In this document: in pieces, positions 1 to 8,174 of the stretch | How positions within the stretch are numbered: the stretch's first letter is position 1 | Layout: every line of letters starts with the position of its first letter | Assembly: GCA_902761625.1 (NCBI GenBank) | Contig: CACWLH010000010.1 | Location: forward strand, 1 to 44,981 | Length of the DNA stretch: 44,981 nucleotides | Direction of reading: 5' to 3' | Origin: an uncultured Erysipelotrichaceae bacterium | GTDB lineage: Bacteria; Bacillota_I; Bacilli_A; Erysipelotrichales; Erysipelotrichaceae | Notes under the pieces: generated by a model | Database searches by the model: none | Seen by the model: the letters and a program-made list of their open reading frames with translations, nothing else | What the model was told of the DNA's origin: nothing | Position numbers and translations under genes: made by a program

Positions 1-73
1 AGGCTTATCAATCAGGCCTGACAGCAGAAATGAATGTAATTCTTTCCTGCTTACAAGCCTCGCCTATAGTTCG

Positions 74-1051
74 CTAGAACTTAGGCGGGGTGATTGACTC
101 CTGAGAAGGAACGGAATTCCATTTTTCTTCTGCTTTGGTGAAAAGGAAGGGATGGATGAGTACGGCATAGAATCCCATCAATAAACCTCTGATCAGTGCA
201 TTTGCAAGCTGCGGAATGAATGAGGCGCTCAGCTTTGTGAGCAGATAGATGAGAGCGATCATCGCCAGACCGCTGATCACCCGGATCACTTTGCGCTGCG
301 TGGTGCACTCCGTGCTGAAGCGGACTGTGCGGTGTTCGATGATACCGCCGATGACCATGGAGACGGACAGACCGGCCGATAACATGAAGTCCTTGATCAT
401 TTCCTGCGGATCAACCAGCAGTTCGCCATCCACATAATCCATCGGATAGTTCTTGGTCAATGCAAATGTGATGGCAGCCGCACAGGCGAATACAAACACC
501 GTGGCGAAGATGAATTCCTGCTCATCATGTTTTGAGATTTTCTCAAACACGAAGTAGCAGACGGGAATCATCAGCAATGCCGACAGCATTCCCACCAGAA
601 TATCCTGGGGCGTATGCACACCGAGAAACATTCTCAGCACGCCGGCAATCAGAATCAAAGCGAAGTAGACAGCCGCCCGGCCGGGATGGCTTTTGCGGTT
701 TTCAATTGCCAGATCGCCATAAGCGCTTGCGGCAATCTGGGTATGGGTGCTCGGGAAGGAATAGCCGGTCGCACTGCGGCGGGCGAAGGAAGCCGGAACG
801 ATGCGTGCATCCCGCACCCATGGCCGATAGACGGCAGCGCCGAGCTTGATGATCTGATTGAGCATGAGACTGCCCGCCAGAACGGCGATCATGGTCTGTC
901 CTCTGCGTTTGTTCAGACACCAATAGGTGACAAAGGGAATCACGATCGCAATTGCGGTGATTCCGTCGGAAGCGTATGCGGCCAGCCTGGCAAACAGGGG
1001 CCCGAGCGCCTCCCGGATATTCTGCAGAAACAAAAGGATTTCAATATCCAT
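74..1051 (-). CDS. PAP2-family membrane phosphatase (325 aa)
   Basis: Polytopic membrane phosphatase of the PAP2 superfamily, which hydrolyses lipid phosphates or pyrophosphates at the outer membrane face. The three catalytic motifs are visible in the first half: KLGAAVYRPWVRD (motif 1), YSFPSTHTQ (motif 2, PSTH instead of PSGH) and RMFLGVHTPQD (motif 3, with the catalytic His and Asp). The second half, from about residue 180, adds four or five hydrophobic segments not needed for the PAP2 core, so this is the longer two-domain type. ATG at 1051 is preceded by AGGAGG with 5-nt spacing. It diverges from the hairpin RNA to its right. The substrate (undecaprenyl pyrophosphate, phosphatidate or other) cannot be told from sequence. 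A second, unrelated-looking PAP2 protein lies at 41981-42844. Confidence 0.9.
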   Translation of the reverse strand: MDIEILLFLQNIREALGPLFARLAAYASDGITAIAIVIPFVTYWCLNKRRGQTMIAVLAGSLMLNQIIKLGAAVYRPWVRDARIVPASFARRSATGYSFPSTHTQIAASAYGDLAIENRKSHPGRAAVYFALILIAGVLRMFLGVHTPQDILVGMLSALLMIPVCYFVFEKISKHDEQEFIFATVFVFACAAAITFALTKNYPMDYVDGELLVDPQEMIKDFMLSAGLSVSMVIGGIIEHRTVRFSTECTTQRKVIRVISGLAMIALIYLLTKLSASFIPQLANALIRGLLMGFYAVLIHPFLFTKAEEKWNSVPSQESITPPKF

Positions 1052-1139
1052 AGGTTACCTCCTGACATTGGTCCGGAACCAGAAAAACGTGATCTTTCCG
1101 AAAGAAAACGCTTACTTCAAAAATATCTCAAAAAAGGTG

Positions 1140-1167
1140 TTGACGGAATTTTTTAAAGTGCTATATT
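1140..1167 (+). promoter_or_regulatory. Sigma-70 type promoter of the hairpin-array RNA
   Basis: TTGACG (1140-1145), a 16-nt spacer, then TATATT (1162-1167). Both hexamers match consensus at five of six positions. The predicted start is near 1174, about 13 nt before the first hairpin. No open reading frame of credible length follows before the terminator at 1399-1423, so the promoter appears to drive a non-coding RNA. Confidence 0.65.
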
Positions 1168-1186
1168 CATTCGTGCTGAGAACAAA

Positions 1187-1401
1187 CCGGATGAATCATC
1201 CGGGTGAAATACAGCGACAAACTGATCTTTATGATCAGGTGAAATACAGCAATAAACTGATCCTTGTGATCAGGCGAAATACAGCGTCAAACTGACCCGG
1301 AAGGGTCAGGCGAAATACAACCTCAAATCGATGGCTGTGCCATCGAGCGAAATACAACGCCAAACCGGTGAAAGCTCACCGGGCGAAATATAACTGATAA
1401 A
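1187..1401 (+). repeat. Six-unit array: variable palindrome plus conserved linker
   Basis: Stem-loops: H1 1187-1203 (CCGGATG/CATCCGG), H2 1222-1238 (CTGATC/GATCAG, loop TTTAT), H3 1257-1273 (CTGATC/GATCAG, loop CTTGT), H4 1292-1309 (CTGACCC/GGGTCAG, loop GGAA), H5 1328-1346 (TCGATGGC/GCCATCGA, loop TGT), H6 1365-1382 (CCGGTGA/TCACCGG, loop AAGC). Linkers of about 18 nt follow each: GTGAAATACAGC twice, then GCGAAATACAGC, GCGAAATACAAC twice and GCGAAATATAAC. Start-to-start distances are 35, 35, 35, 36, 37 and 37, the last to the terminator stem. Paired changes in both arms of each stem are what selection on RNA structure would leave. Confidence 0.85.
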
Positions 1402-1423
1402 GGAACCGGACGGTTCCTTTTTT
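1399..1423 (+). terminator. Intrinsic terminator of the hairpin-array RNA
   Basis: AAAGGAACC / GGTTCCTTT stem around a GGAC loop, followed by six T residues at 1418-1423. It keeps the ~36-nt phase of the array, as though the terminator were a seventh unit. The gene at 1428 ends convergently just beyond it. The reverse strand has only a short T-run. Confidence 0.85.
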
Positions 1424-1427
1424 GTGC

Positions 1428-2366
1428 TTAATAGCCGAGCTTCTTGTTGACAACGTTTTCGAGGGGTTCATTGTTCAGATAACGCACAAGATTGTCTTTC
1501 AGAATATTCAGCACAAAGTCATAAGTGACGGCGGCGTTGAATCTGCCTGAAATATGAGGAGTGATATAGACATGTTCGGTATTCCAGAGCGGATGGTTTT
1601 TCGGAAGCGGTTCAGGATTGGTCACATCCAGACAGACGCCGGCAAGATATCCTTCTCTCATGACTTTCAGAAGATCTTCGGTCACGATTGCGCTGCCTCT
1701 GCCGACATTGACCAGAATCGCGCCTTTTTTCATCTTTCTCAGGCGGTTCTCATCAAACAGATGAATTGTCTCTTCTGTTTCAGGCAGTGAGAGGGCAACG
1801 ACATCGCATTCGGGCAGAATCTCATCCATGTTTTCCATGGTATACATGGCTTTGCAGTAATCAGGAGTTTCATGCACGCCGCGTCTGACGCCGTAAACTT
1901 CCGCCCCCAGCGCGTTCATCTTTCTGGCAAAATTTGATCCGATATCGCCCATACCGACACTGAGCACCTTTGATGAGCTGATGGTATTGACAGAGCCGAG
2001 ATTGATAAATTCATGTTCTTTCTGGATGTCCAGATAGCGGGCAAGGTTCTTCATTACCATCAGTACGCATCCGATCATATGTTCTGAAATGGCGGTTCCG
2101 TAGGCACCGGATGCGTTGGTCAGTATAATATCTTCCTTAAGTGATGAATATGTGTTCGCACCGGCGGAATCCAGCTGAATCCATTTGAGATTTTCACATT
2201 GCTCAACCAGGGAAAGGGGAAGATTGCCAAGGATCACTTCCGCATCTTTGATGTCATCAATGGTAATATTTGTTCTGTCAATGAAGGTGATATCCGCACC
2301 TTTGACGGATGTGAACAGTTCTTTTCTGTTTTCGGGAACTGGAGTCGCAACGATTACGTTTGTCAT
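1428..2366 (-). CDS. D-isomer specific 2-hydroxyacid dehydrogenase (312 aa)
   Basis: NAD(P)-dependent cytoplasmic oxidoreductase interconverting a 2-keto acid and the D-2-hydroxy acid. The Rossmann motif VGMGDIGSNFAR sits near residue 140. The catalytic Arg is in NVGRGSAIV, the acidic residue lies in the LDVTNPEPLP stretch, and the catalytic His is in YITPHISGRF. Length suits the family. ATG at 2366 has AGAGGTAA upstream. It is closest in style to the GhrA/phosphoglycerate dehydrogenase-like group without an ACT domain, so serA is not assigned. It is a lone gene transcribed toward the hairpin RNA terminator, and the substrate is not predictable. Confidence 0.92.
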   Translation of the reverse strand: MTNVIVATPVPENRKELFTSVKGADITFIDRTNITIDDIKDAEVILGNLPLSLVEQCENLKWIQLDSAGANTYSSLKEDIILTNASGAYGTAISEHMIGCVLMVMKNLARYLDIQKEHEFINLGSVNTISSSKVLSVGMGDIGSNFARKMNALGAEVYGVRRGVHETPDYCKAMYTMENMDEILPECDVVALSLPETEETIHLFDENRLRKMKKGAILVNVGRGSAIVTEDLLKVMREGYLAGVCLDVTNPEPLPKNHPLWNTEHVYITPHISGRFNAAVTYDFVLNILKDNLVRYLNNEPLENVVNKKLGY

Positions 2367-2425
2367 TTGGATTACCTCTTGTGCACAATATTAACATGCT
2401 TTTCTGTTTCTGAGTGCATATGCGC

Positions 2426-2431
2426 TATAAT
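2426..2431 (+). promoter_or_regulatory. Possible -10 box for the 2481 gene
   Basis: TATAAT lies 50 nt before the ATG at 2481, in the divergent gap between the dehydrogenase and the DUF308-like gene. No convincing -35 hexamer stands 16-18 nt upstream. Confidence 0.35.
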
Positions 2432-2480
2432 GTGAATAACAGCTTCAATCCAGAAAAAAATAAACAAAGAGGGGAATACA

Positions 2481-3272
2481 ATGTTAAAACAAATCAAATG
2501 GGGAGCCATCGGAATCGCAGCTGCGGAAATCGCTGCCGGCGTCCTGCTGGTGATGTTTCCGGCTTTGAGTTCCGATGTGATCTGCTATCTCGTCGGAGTC
2601 GGCGCATGTATCTTCGGTATCATCAATCTGGTCCAGTATTTTCTTATGAAACTTGAGGACAGCTTCTTCCGCAATGAATTCGTGATCGGCGTCATGTCGC
2701 TGCTGTTCGGTATCATTGTCATGGTCAAGAAGGACCTCATCATCAATCTTGTGCCCGTCGTTCTGGGAATGATCATTGTCCTGAGCGGTTTTGTCAAACT
2801 GCAAAGAGCGGTGTCTGCGTTCAGGATTCATTATGACAAGGCATGGTGGTATACAGGTCTTGGCACCGTTTCCATCGTCGCCGGTCTGATCATCATGTTT
2901 GTGCTCAGCCCCCAGCAGAGCCAGGAGGTTCTGTTCCGGGTGATCGGAGGCAGCCTGATCTATTGCGGCATCAGTGATCTTGTGACCATTCTTTTCCTTG
3001 CCAATAAATTCCATCATTACATCCAGGAATTCAAGGCCGGTCATATTGTCATCCAGCCCAAGCCCAAACCTCAGCCTGTGCCGCAGCCCGAGCCTGAACC
3101 TCAGCCTCAACCGGAGCCTCAGCATGAACCTGTACAGCCTGTGACGGAACCTGCCCAGGGGCAGCCGCAGCCGGTTTCAGAAGGTCTGGTTCTGCCGGAA
3201 ACGGAACATAAATATGAACCGGAGGAGATTCATCTCACTCTTCCGGATGAGGAAGCACAGAAACCGGAATAA
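2481..3272 (+). CDS. DUF308/HdeD-like membrane protein with Pro-rich tail (263 aa)
   Basis: Six predicted membrane segments in residues 8-190, arranged as the paired-helix repeats of the HdeD/DUF308 family (for example GVLLVMFPALSSDVICYLVG and GLIIMFVLSPQQSQEVLF). From about residue 193 the chain changes to a low-complexity Pro/Gln/Glu tail with KPKPQPVPQPEPEPQP-type dipeptides, then an acidic end. HdeD in enterics is linked to acid resistance. In Bacillota these proteins have no settled function, so none is assigned. AGAGGGG precedes the ATG at 2481. The tail looks like a flexible cytoplasmic spacer, and its repeat may vary in length between strains. Confidence 0.8.
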   Translation: MLKQIKWGAIGIAAAEIAAGVLLVMFPALSSDVICYLVGVGACIFGIINLVQYFLMKLEDSFFRNEFVIGVMSLLFGIIVMVKKDLIINLVPVVLGMIIVLSGFVKLQRAVSAFRIHYDKAWWYTGLGTVSIVAGLIIMFVLSPQQSQEVLFRVIGGSLIYCGISDLVTILFLANKFHHYIQEFKAGHIVIQPKPKPQPVPQPEPEPQPQPEPQHEPVQPVTEPAQGQPQPVSEGLVLPETEHKYEPEEIHLTLPDEEAQKPE

Positions 3273-3284
3273 GAACAAATCGCT

Positions 3285-3312
3285 TTGCCTTTGTGTTCAA
3301 ATGGCTTAAAAT
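3285..3312 (+). promoter_or_regulatory. Candidate lgt promoter
   Basis: TTGCCT (3285-3290), 16-nt spacer, TAAAAT (3307-3312), 21 nt before the lgt start codon. The -35 matches four of six positions. Confidence 0.45.
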
Positions 3313-3333
3313 AGTCTGCACGGGGAAATAAGT

Positions 3334-4104
3334 ATGTATAACGACTGGTTCAGCATCGGTCCTGTCACTGTTCACGGCTATGGCGCCATGATCGCAATCG
3401 GTATTCTCGCGGCCTTCTGGCTGGCGGAAAAACTTGCGAAAGAACACGGGCTGGATGCGGATAAAATTGATTCATTTGTATTCTTTGTCATTATCTTCGG
3501 ATATGCATGTTCAAAGCTTCTATATACACTGACCGTATTTGATCAGTTCCTGAAAGACCCGCTTTCGGTGCTCGGCAGCGGCGGATGGGTTGTCTATGGC
3601 GGTGTGCTCGGCGGTATTCTTGGCGCTTATCTCTGGTGCAGACGTCTTGGATGGGACTTCCGCAGATATTTCAATGTGCTGATTCCCTGTGTGGCGCTTG
3701 CCCAGGGTTTCGGAAGAATCGGATGTTTCTTTGCGGGATGCTGCTATGGAATTCAGACTGACAGTGTGCTCGGAGTCAGCTTTCCGGTGAATTCACTCTG
3801 TCCGGTGGGCCATCCGGTCATTCCGACCCAGCTGATCATGTCAGCCGGCGACTTCATCATCTTCGCGATTCTGCTCTACAATCTGGAAAAGGGAAAGTAT
3901 CCGGACTGCAATGCCGCATTGTATCTGATGCTTTACAGTGCGGGCAGATTCGCCGTCGAGTTCATACGCGGAGATATCAACCGCGGCTTTGTGGGAATCC
4001 TTTCCACCTCCCAGTTCATCTCCATCTTCGCCTTTGCACTGGGCCTGTATATATTCATTTCCGGAAAAAACCGGAACAGTCTTGAAGAAAGCACAAAAGT
4101 ATGA
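3334..4104 (+). CDS. lgt: Prolipoprotein diacylglyceryl transferase
   Basis: Membrane enzyme that moves diacylglycerol from phosphatidylglycerol to the lipobox cysteine of prolipoproteins. Visible hallmarks are the N-terminal HGYGAMIAIG segment, the Lgt signature region GRIGCFFAGCCYG near residue 130 (the Bacillota variant of GRxGNFxNxE), and YSAGRFAVEFIRGD near residue 210 with the conserved Arg. The 256-aa length and about seven membrane helices fit. The window encodes at least five candidate substrate lipoproteins (5233, 10470, 12106, 26836, 30445) plus the one at 39257. The start is supported by GGGGAAATA upstream. The stop codon lies inside the terminator stem that follows. Confidence 0.95.
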   Translation: MYNDWFSIGPVTVHGYGAMIAIGILAAFWLAEKLAKEHGLDADKIDSFVFFVIIFGYACSKLLYTLTVFDQFLKDPLSVLGSGGWVVYGGVLGGILGAYLWCRRLGWDFRRYFNVLIPCVALAQGFGRIGCFFAGCCYGIQTDSVLGVSFPVNSLCPVGHPVIPTQLIMSAGDFIIFAILLYNLEKGKYPDCNAALYLMLYSAGRFAVEFIRGDINRGFVGILSTSQFISIFAFALGLYIFISGKNRNSLEESTKV

Positions 4105-4128
4105 CGCAAAACATGTCATACTTTTTTT
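4095..4128 (+). terminator. Intrinsic terminator after lgt
   Basis: AAAAGTATGAC / GTCATACTTTT stem with a nine-base loop and seven T residues (4122-4128). The lgt stop codon TGA (4102-4104) is part of the left arm. Confidence 0.9.
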
Positions 4129-4176
4129 GTAAGCAATTCTCTGCAGCATACACCTTATAGGGTGAAGGGAGGAAAG

Positions 4177-4734
4177 ATGGAAGACAACGGAATCATTGAG
4201 CTCTATTTCCGCCGGGACGAGAACGCGATCCGTGAGACTGAACAGAAATACGGGCATTACTGCTATACGGTAGCCTGGAATATCCTCTTTGACAATGAGG
4301 ACTGTCAGGAATGTGTCAGCGACACCTGGCGAAAAACCTGGGAACTGATCCCACCGCAAAGGCCATTCGCCCTGAAATTCTTTCTGGCAAAGATCACAAG
4401 GGGGTTTGCCATGAACGTGCTGAGAACAAAAACCAGAGTCAAACGCGGATCCAATCAATATGAGGCGGCTTTGGATGAGCTTGAAAATGTGCTCACTTCC
4501 GGATCCTCACCCGAGCAGAATTTCGATGCGAAACTGCTTGGTGAAGAGATCAGCCGGTTTCTGAAAACATTGAAGCAGAAAGAACGGAATGTATTTGTCA
4601 GAAGATATTTCTATCTGGAAAGCGGAAATGTGATCGCGGAAAGATACGGACTCAGTGAATCCAATGTGAATGTGATTCTCAACCGGACACGGAACAGACT
4701 GAAAGAACATCTGAGAAAGGAGGGATGGTTATGA
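4177..4734 (+). CDS. ECF-type RNA polymerase sigma factor (185 aa)
   Basis: Sigma-70 family factor with only regions 2 and 4. Region 2 shows LFDNEDCQECVSDTWRKTWE near residue 40, equivalent to the usual DAEDxxQExFxxxW. Region 4 is LKQKERNVFVRRYFYLESG with a helix-turn-helix at IAERYGLSESNVNVILNR near residue 145. A GTG at 4162 opens the frame, but GGAGG at 4168-4172 sits inside that extension, so ATG 4177 is preferred. The gene overlaps the next by ATGA (4731-4734). Its partner is probably the single-pass membrane protein that follows, though no known anti-sigma domain is visible there. An unusually Cys-rich region 2 (two Cys close together) is worth noting. Confidence 0.9.
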   Translation: MEDNGIIELYFRRDENAIRETEQKYGHYCYTVAWNILFDNEDCQECVSDTWRKTWELIPPQRPFALKFFLAKITRGFAMNVLRTKTRVKRGSNQYEAALDELENVLTSGSSPEQNFDAKLLGEEISRFLKTLKQKERNVFVRRYFYLESGNVIAERYGLSESNVNVILNRTRNRLKEHLRKEGWL

Positions 4735-5255
4735 AGATTTCCGAAGCAGTTCTTGAATCAATGAGTTATATCGACGAATCGATTCTGGCTGAAAGCGAAG
4801 CAGAAAAGAAAACAGCCTTTTCATGGAAGCCGTTCCTTTCCTTTGCGGCAGTCGGCGTGCTGGTGATGGCAGTGACGCTGAATCAGTCCGGAACATCAGA
4901 CATTGCGCCTGCATCAAACAATTACGACAGAAAGGAAGCAATTGCCGAAGAGGAATCCTCTGTCGACGGACTGGCACCGTCTGAAGTCCTTCTGGATCAG
5001 AAGCTGAGCGATGTGCTGAATCAGATGAATGACGGCGATCTCGTCAAAGTCCGCATTGAAACGGTTGTTTCTGCGGATAGTGAGTCTCTGAATTACAATG
5101 CGGAACAGAAAAATGCAGAGATTGCGGAAACGGATACCGCATATGCCGGCAATGACGGGTACGTGGAAATGAGCAAGGCGGAAATCCTTTCCTTTGAAGG
5201 AGAGGAAGGAGTCACATATATCTTCCATCTGTATGAAGCAGATGAAACTGAATAA
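4731..5255 (+). CDS. Single-pass membrane protein, putative anti-sigma partner (174 aa)
   Basis: Short cytoplasmic head (about 27 residues, rich in Glu and Ser), one membrane helix (FLSFAAVGVLVMAVTL), then an acidic extracytoplasmic domain of about 120 residues. The layout matches anti-sigma factors, and the gene overlaps the sigma gene by four bases, but the head is too short for a classical ZAS domain and has no HxxxCxxC motif. The role is inferred from position only. ATG 4731 is chosen over ATG 4725 because AGGAGG lies 7 nt before the former and directly abuts the latter. The 3' end overlaps the next reading frame. Confidence 0.7.
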   Translation: MKISEAVLESMSYIDESILAESEAEKKTAFSWKPFLSFAAVGVLVMAVTLNQSGTSDIAPASNNYDRKEAIAEEESSVDGLAPSEVLLDQKLSDVLNQMNDGDLVKVRIETVVSADSESLNYNAEQKNAEIAETDTAYAGNDGYVEMSKAEILSFEGEEGVTYIFHLYEADETE

Positions 5256-6192
5256 GAAAACATGGATGATCATTCCGGCGGTATTGCTGGTGGGTTTATG
5301 CGGATGCAGCACCGCATCTTCCGGCAGCAGTTCCTACGTTGAAATGATGCAATACGATGAGGCAAAGGCCTCCGCGGAAACGTCGGCAGTAAACGGCGCA
5401 GGCATCAATTACGGATATCAGGCGGAAGAAGCTGATATGGAGGCGGAGTTTCCTCAGGAACAGACAAGTGAAAAACTGGTTTACCGGGGTTCTCTTTCCA
5501 TCCAGACCCGCGCATATGAAGAAAGCGCCGCAAAGCTCAGAGAGATGGTCAAGACATACAATGGCATCATTGAAAATGAGAATGAATATACCAATGGCGG
5601 CTATTATGACAATGGTTCAGAGAAGAATCTGAGATCTCTGAATATGACACTCCGGATTCCGACTGAAAAGTTTGAGGAATTCATGAGCGGCAGCGGTGAG
5701 ATCGGCAATGTGATTTCACGCTCCTCCTCAACCGAAAACATCTCCAGAGTTTACAATGATGTGTCGGTTCAGATCGAGGCACTGGAAAAGCAGCAGACCA
5801 GACTGCTGGAAATGATGGATCAGGCGCAGACCATTGAGGATATGATCGCGGTGGAAGACAGACTGTCCGAAGTGCAGTACGAACTCAATTCTCTGAAGAC
5901 ACACCGGCAGTCGATGGATACGGATGTCGCTTATTCCACCATCAATGTCAGTCTCAATGAGGTCAGGATTTACAGTGAGACAGATGAAGGATTCTTCACA
6001 AAACTGTCCAATCGTTTTGTCAACGGCTTCAGAGGCTTTGCCGACAATATGGCGGATCTGATTCTGGCGGCTGTTTATGCTCTCCCGTATCTTCTGCTTG
6101 GCGCACTGGTGATCTTCGGAATCGGAAAGAGCGGTATTCTCGCAAAGATTCATTTTCCTAGATTCGGCCGGAAAAAGAAGACAGAAGAATAA
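5233..6192 (+). CDS. DUF4349-domain lipoprotein (319 aa)
   Basis: Signal peptide with lipobox LCGC (WMIIPAVLLVGLCGC), then a low-complexity Ser/Ala linker, the DUF4349 core (from LVYRGSLSIQTR to about residue 240) with a coiled-coil stretch VSVQIEALEKQQTRLLEMM, and a C-terminal membrane helix followed by a basic tail. The protein is therefore anchored at both ends. DUF4349 has no proven function, but such proteins are often encoded next to ECF sigma factors. ATG 5233 overlaps the upstream gene by 23 nt. ATG 5242 is an alternative, and neither has a well-spaced Shine-Dalgarno, so translational coupling is likely. Confidence 0.85.
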   Translation: MKQMKLNKKTWMIIPAVLLVGLCGCSTASSGSSSYVEMMQYDEAKASAETSAVNGAGINYGYQAEEADMEAEFPQEQTSEKLVYRGSLSIQTRAYEESAAKLREMVKTYNGIIENENEYTNGGYYDNGSEKNLRSLNMTLRIPTEKFEEFMSGSGEIGNVISRSSSTENISRVYNDVSVQIEALEKQQTRLLEMMDQAQTIEDMIAVEDRLSEVQYELNSLKTHRQSMDTDVAYSTINVSLNEVRIYSETDEGFFTKLSNRFVNGFRGFADNMADLILAAVYALPYLLLGALVIFGIGKSGILAKIHFPRFGRKKKTEE

Positions 6193-6201
6193 CTGAAAAA
6201 C

Positions 6202-6252
6202 AAAAAAGATGTCCGGAAACATCGCATTGTGATGAATCCGGACATTTCTTTT
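6202..6252. terminator. Bidirectional terminator between DUF4349 gene and ftsH
   Basis: ATGTCCGG (6209-6216) pairs with CCGGACAT (6238-6245), with an inner CATC/GATG helix. An A-run (6202-6207) lies to the left and a T-rich run to the right, so both convergent genes can end here. Confidence 0.85.
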
Positions 6253-6253
6253 G

Positions 6254-8095
6254 TTATGCCTGGATGAAGGGGACTGTGTTGTCGTCTTCTTCCTTTTTGT
6301 GAAGGATGTTCATGAATTCCTCGCCGGTGATTGTCTCCTTCTCATAGAGATAACGGGAGATCCGGTCGAGATCATCCTTATGATCCTCAAGCAGTTTTCT
6401 TGCTTTTTCGTGCTGTGTTCTGACCAGTCTGACCACTCTGGCATCGATTGCCGCGGCGGTGCGGTCGGAACATGCCAGTGAGACATCATCGCCGAGATAG
6501 CGGTTGTTGATGCTGGCCATTGCCACCATGTCGAAGTCATCCGACATGCCGTACATGGAGATCATCGCACGGGCAACCTTGGTGGCCTGCTCGATATCAT
6601 TGGAAGCACCGGTGGAAATGGTTCCGAACTTCACTTCCTCAGCGGCTCTGCCGCCGGTCAGAGTGGCAATTCTGTTTTCGAGCTCCTCTTTGGTATAGAG
6701 GTAGTGATTGCCTTCCTCCACCTGCATGGTGTAACCCAGCGCACCGGAAGTACGCGGGATAATGGTGATCTTCTGGACGGGAGCGCTGTCTGTCTGCAGG
6801 GCTGCCACAAGGGCGTGGCCGACCTCATGGTAGGAGACTCTCAATTTCTCCGCATCGGTCAGGATCGCATTCTTTTTCTGGTAGCCGGCAAAGACGACTT
6901 CAATGCTTTCCTCCATATCTTTCTGGGTGACGGTGCTGCGGTTTTCACGGACTGCACGCAGGGCTGCCTCATTGACGATGTTTGCCAGCTCCGCGCCGGA
7001 GGCGCCGGAAGCCATTCTGGCAATCACGTTATAGTCGATATCGTTTGAAGTTTTCACTTTCTTCGCATGAACCCGGAGGATTTCCTCACGGCCTTTAAGA
7101 TCAGGGAGCTCAACCGGCACACGGCGGTCGAATCTGCCCGGTCTCAGCAGGGCGGCATCCAGGGATTCCGGACGGTTGGTCGCGGCCAGAATCACAACGC
7201 CGTTGTTTCCTTCGAAGCCGTCCATTTCGGTTAACAGCTGGTTCAGGGTCTGCTCACGTTCATCATTGGCGCCGCTGAGTGCGCCGGTGTTGCGCTTGCC
7301 GCCGATTGCGTCGATTTCATCAATGAAGACGATGCACGGTGCTTTTTCCTTGGCGGTCTTGAACAGATCACGCACTTTGGAAGCACCCATACCGACGAAC
7401 ATCTCGACAAATTCCGAACCGGAAATGGAGAAGAAGGGAACGTTGGACTCACCGGCAACCGCTTTGGCAAGCATGGTCTTGCCGGTTCCGGGAGGACCGA
7501 CAAGCAGGATGCCCTTGGGCATCGTTGCACCGATGGTCTGGTATTTGCTGGGATCATGGAGATAGGTGACGATTTCCTGGAGATTCTCCTTGGCTTCATC
7601 CTCACCGGCCACATCCTTGAAGCGGATGGGCTGTTCGGATCCCTGATAAACTCTCGCATTGGATTTGCCGAGATTGAACGGATTTCCGCCGGAGCCTGCA
7701 CCTCTGTTCATCAATACTCTTAAGAGAATGGTGGCGATCATGATCGGGAACAGCCAGCTCACCAGCAGTGAGATCCACGGGGAGGTCTGCTCGATGATAT
7801 CGGCTTTGAACTTGACATCGTGTTCCAGCAGGCGGGCGGTCAGATCCGGGTCATTCATCTTGCCGGTGCGGAAGACCGTTTCATCATTCTTTTTCTGGAA
7901 GAGAATCTGGTTTGACTGAACCTCAACCTGATCGATTTCATCATTTTCAATTTCCTTGATGAAGACATTGTATGTGGTTTCAACGATCTGTGCCTGGCGT
8001 ATCTGCGGCAGCATGAACAGATTCATCAATATCAGTATCAGCATTACCACTGCGTAGTAATAGATGATCGGCTTTTTCGGTTTGTTTTCAGGCAT
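6254..8095 (-). CDS. ftsH: ATP-dependent zinc metalloprotease FtsH (613 aa)
   Basis: Membrane-anchored AAA+ protease that degrades misfolded or regulatory membrane and cytosolic proteins as a hexamer. There are two membrane helices (about residues 11-29 and 108-127) around a ~75-residue outer domain. Walker A GPPGTGKT is at 200-207, Walker B is IVFIDEID, the second region of homology contains [20 protein letters not shown], and the zinc site is HEVGH near residue 423. Length is normal. GTGAGGTGATT precedes the ATG. The gene stands alone behind a CIRCE element (8130-8156), implying HrcA-type heat-shock control. In most bacteria ftsH follows tilS/hpt, and that context is absent here. Confidence 0.97.
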   Translation of the reverse strand: MPENKPKKPIIYYYAVVMLILILMNLFMLPQIRQAQIVETTYNVFIKEIENDEIDQVEVQSNQILFQKKNDETVFRTGKMNDPDLTARLLEHDVKFKADIIEQTSPWISLLVSWLFPIMIATILLRVLMNRGAGSGGNPFNLGKSNARVYQGSEQPIRFKDVAGEDEAKENLQEIVTYLHDPSKYQTIGATMPKGILLVGPPGTGKTMLAKAVAGESNVPFFSISGSEFVEMFVGMGASKVRDLFKTAKEKAPCIVFIDEIDAIGGKRNTGALSGANDEREQTLNQLLTEMDGFEGNNGVVILAATNRPESLDAALLRPGRFDRRVPVELPDLKGREEILRVHAKKVKTSNDIDYNVIARMASGASGAELANIVNEAALRAVRENRSTVTQKDMEESIEVVFAGYQKKNAILTDAEKLRVSYHEVGHALVAALQTDSAPVQKITIIPRTSGALGYTMQVEEGNHYLYTKEELENRIATLTGGRAAEEVKFGTISTGASNDIEQATKVARAMISMYGMSDDFDMVAMASINNRYLGDDVSLACSDRTAAAIDARVVRLVRTQHEKARKLLEDHKDDLDRISRYLYEKETITGEEFMNILHKKEEDDNTVPFIQA

Positions 8096-8129
8096 GGAAT
8101 CACCTCACTTTCCTGAATATGTAATCATT

Positions 8130-8156
8130 TTAGCACTAAATAGTTAAGAGTGCTAA
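8130..8156 (-). promoter_or_regulatory. CIRCE operator (HrcA site) upstream of ftsH
   Basis: Read on the ftsH strand: TTAGCACTC, nine bases, TAGTGCTAA. This is the HrcA operator TTAGCACTC-N9-GAGTGCTAA with a single mismatch in 18. It lies 35 bp before the ftsH start codon. A possible -10 (TAAAAT, about 8126-8131) abuts it. HrcA normally represses groESL and dnaK operons, and control of ftsH by CIRCE is uncommon. Confidence 0.88.
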
Positions 8157-8174
8157 ATTAATCATCATTCTGAA

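Larger units (their letters stand above)
1174..1423 (+). ncRNA. Candidate hairpin-array small RNA (~250 nt)
   Basis: A free-standing transcription unit with a good promoter (1140-1167), six regularly spaced stem-loops and an intrinsic terminator (1399-1423). The stems differ in sequence but each is perfectly self-complementary. The single-stranded linkers are conserved as GYGAAATAYARC followed by a CAAA-like tail. The unit length of 35-37 nt is not a multiple of three, so frames shift from unit to unit and coding is unlikely. I do not recognise this as a named RNA family. A multivalent protein- or RNA-binding decoy, in the manner of CsrB-type RNAs, is one idea, but the linkers carry no CsrA-type GGA motif. 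The function is unknown. Confidence 0.6.

Noticed and set aside
61..90. Hairpin near the left edge (GCCTA...TAGGC) as the PAP2 terminator
   Set aside because: The arms overlap the gene end, but no T-run follows on the minus strand; termination cannot be assigned from this window.
927..1295. Plus-strand ORF of 122 aa running into the hairpin array
   Set aside because: It lies mainly antisense to the PAP2 gene, has no ribosome binding site, and the 35-nt period breaks the frame within the array.
1187..1401. CRISPR array
   Set aside because: The variable segments are perfect palindromes, only ~17 nt long, and no cas genes are near.
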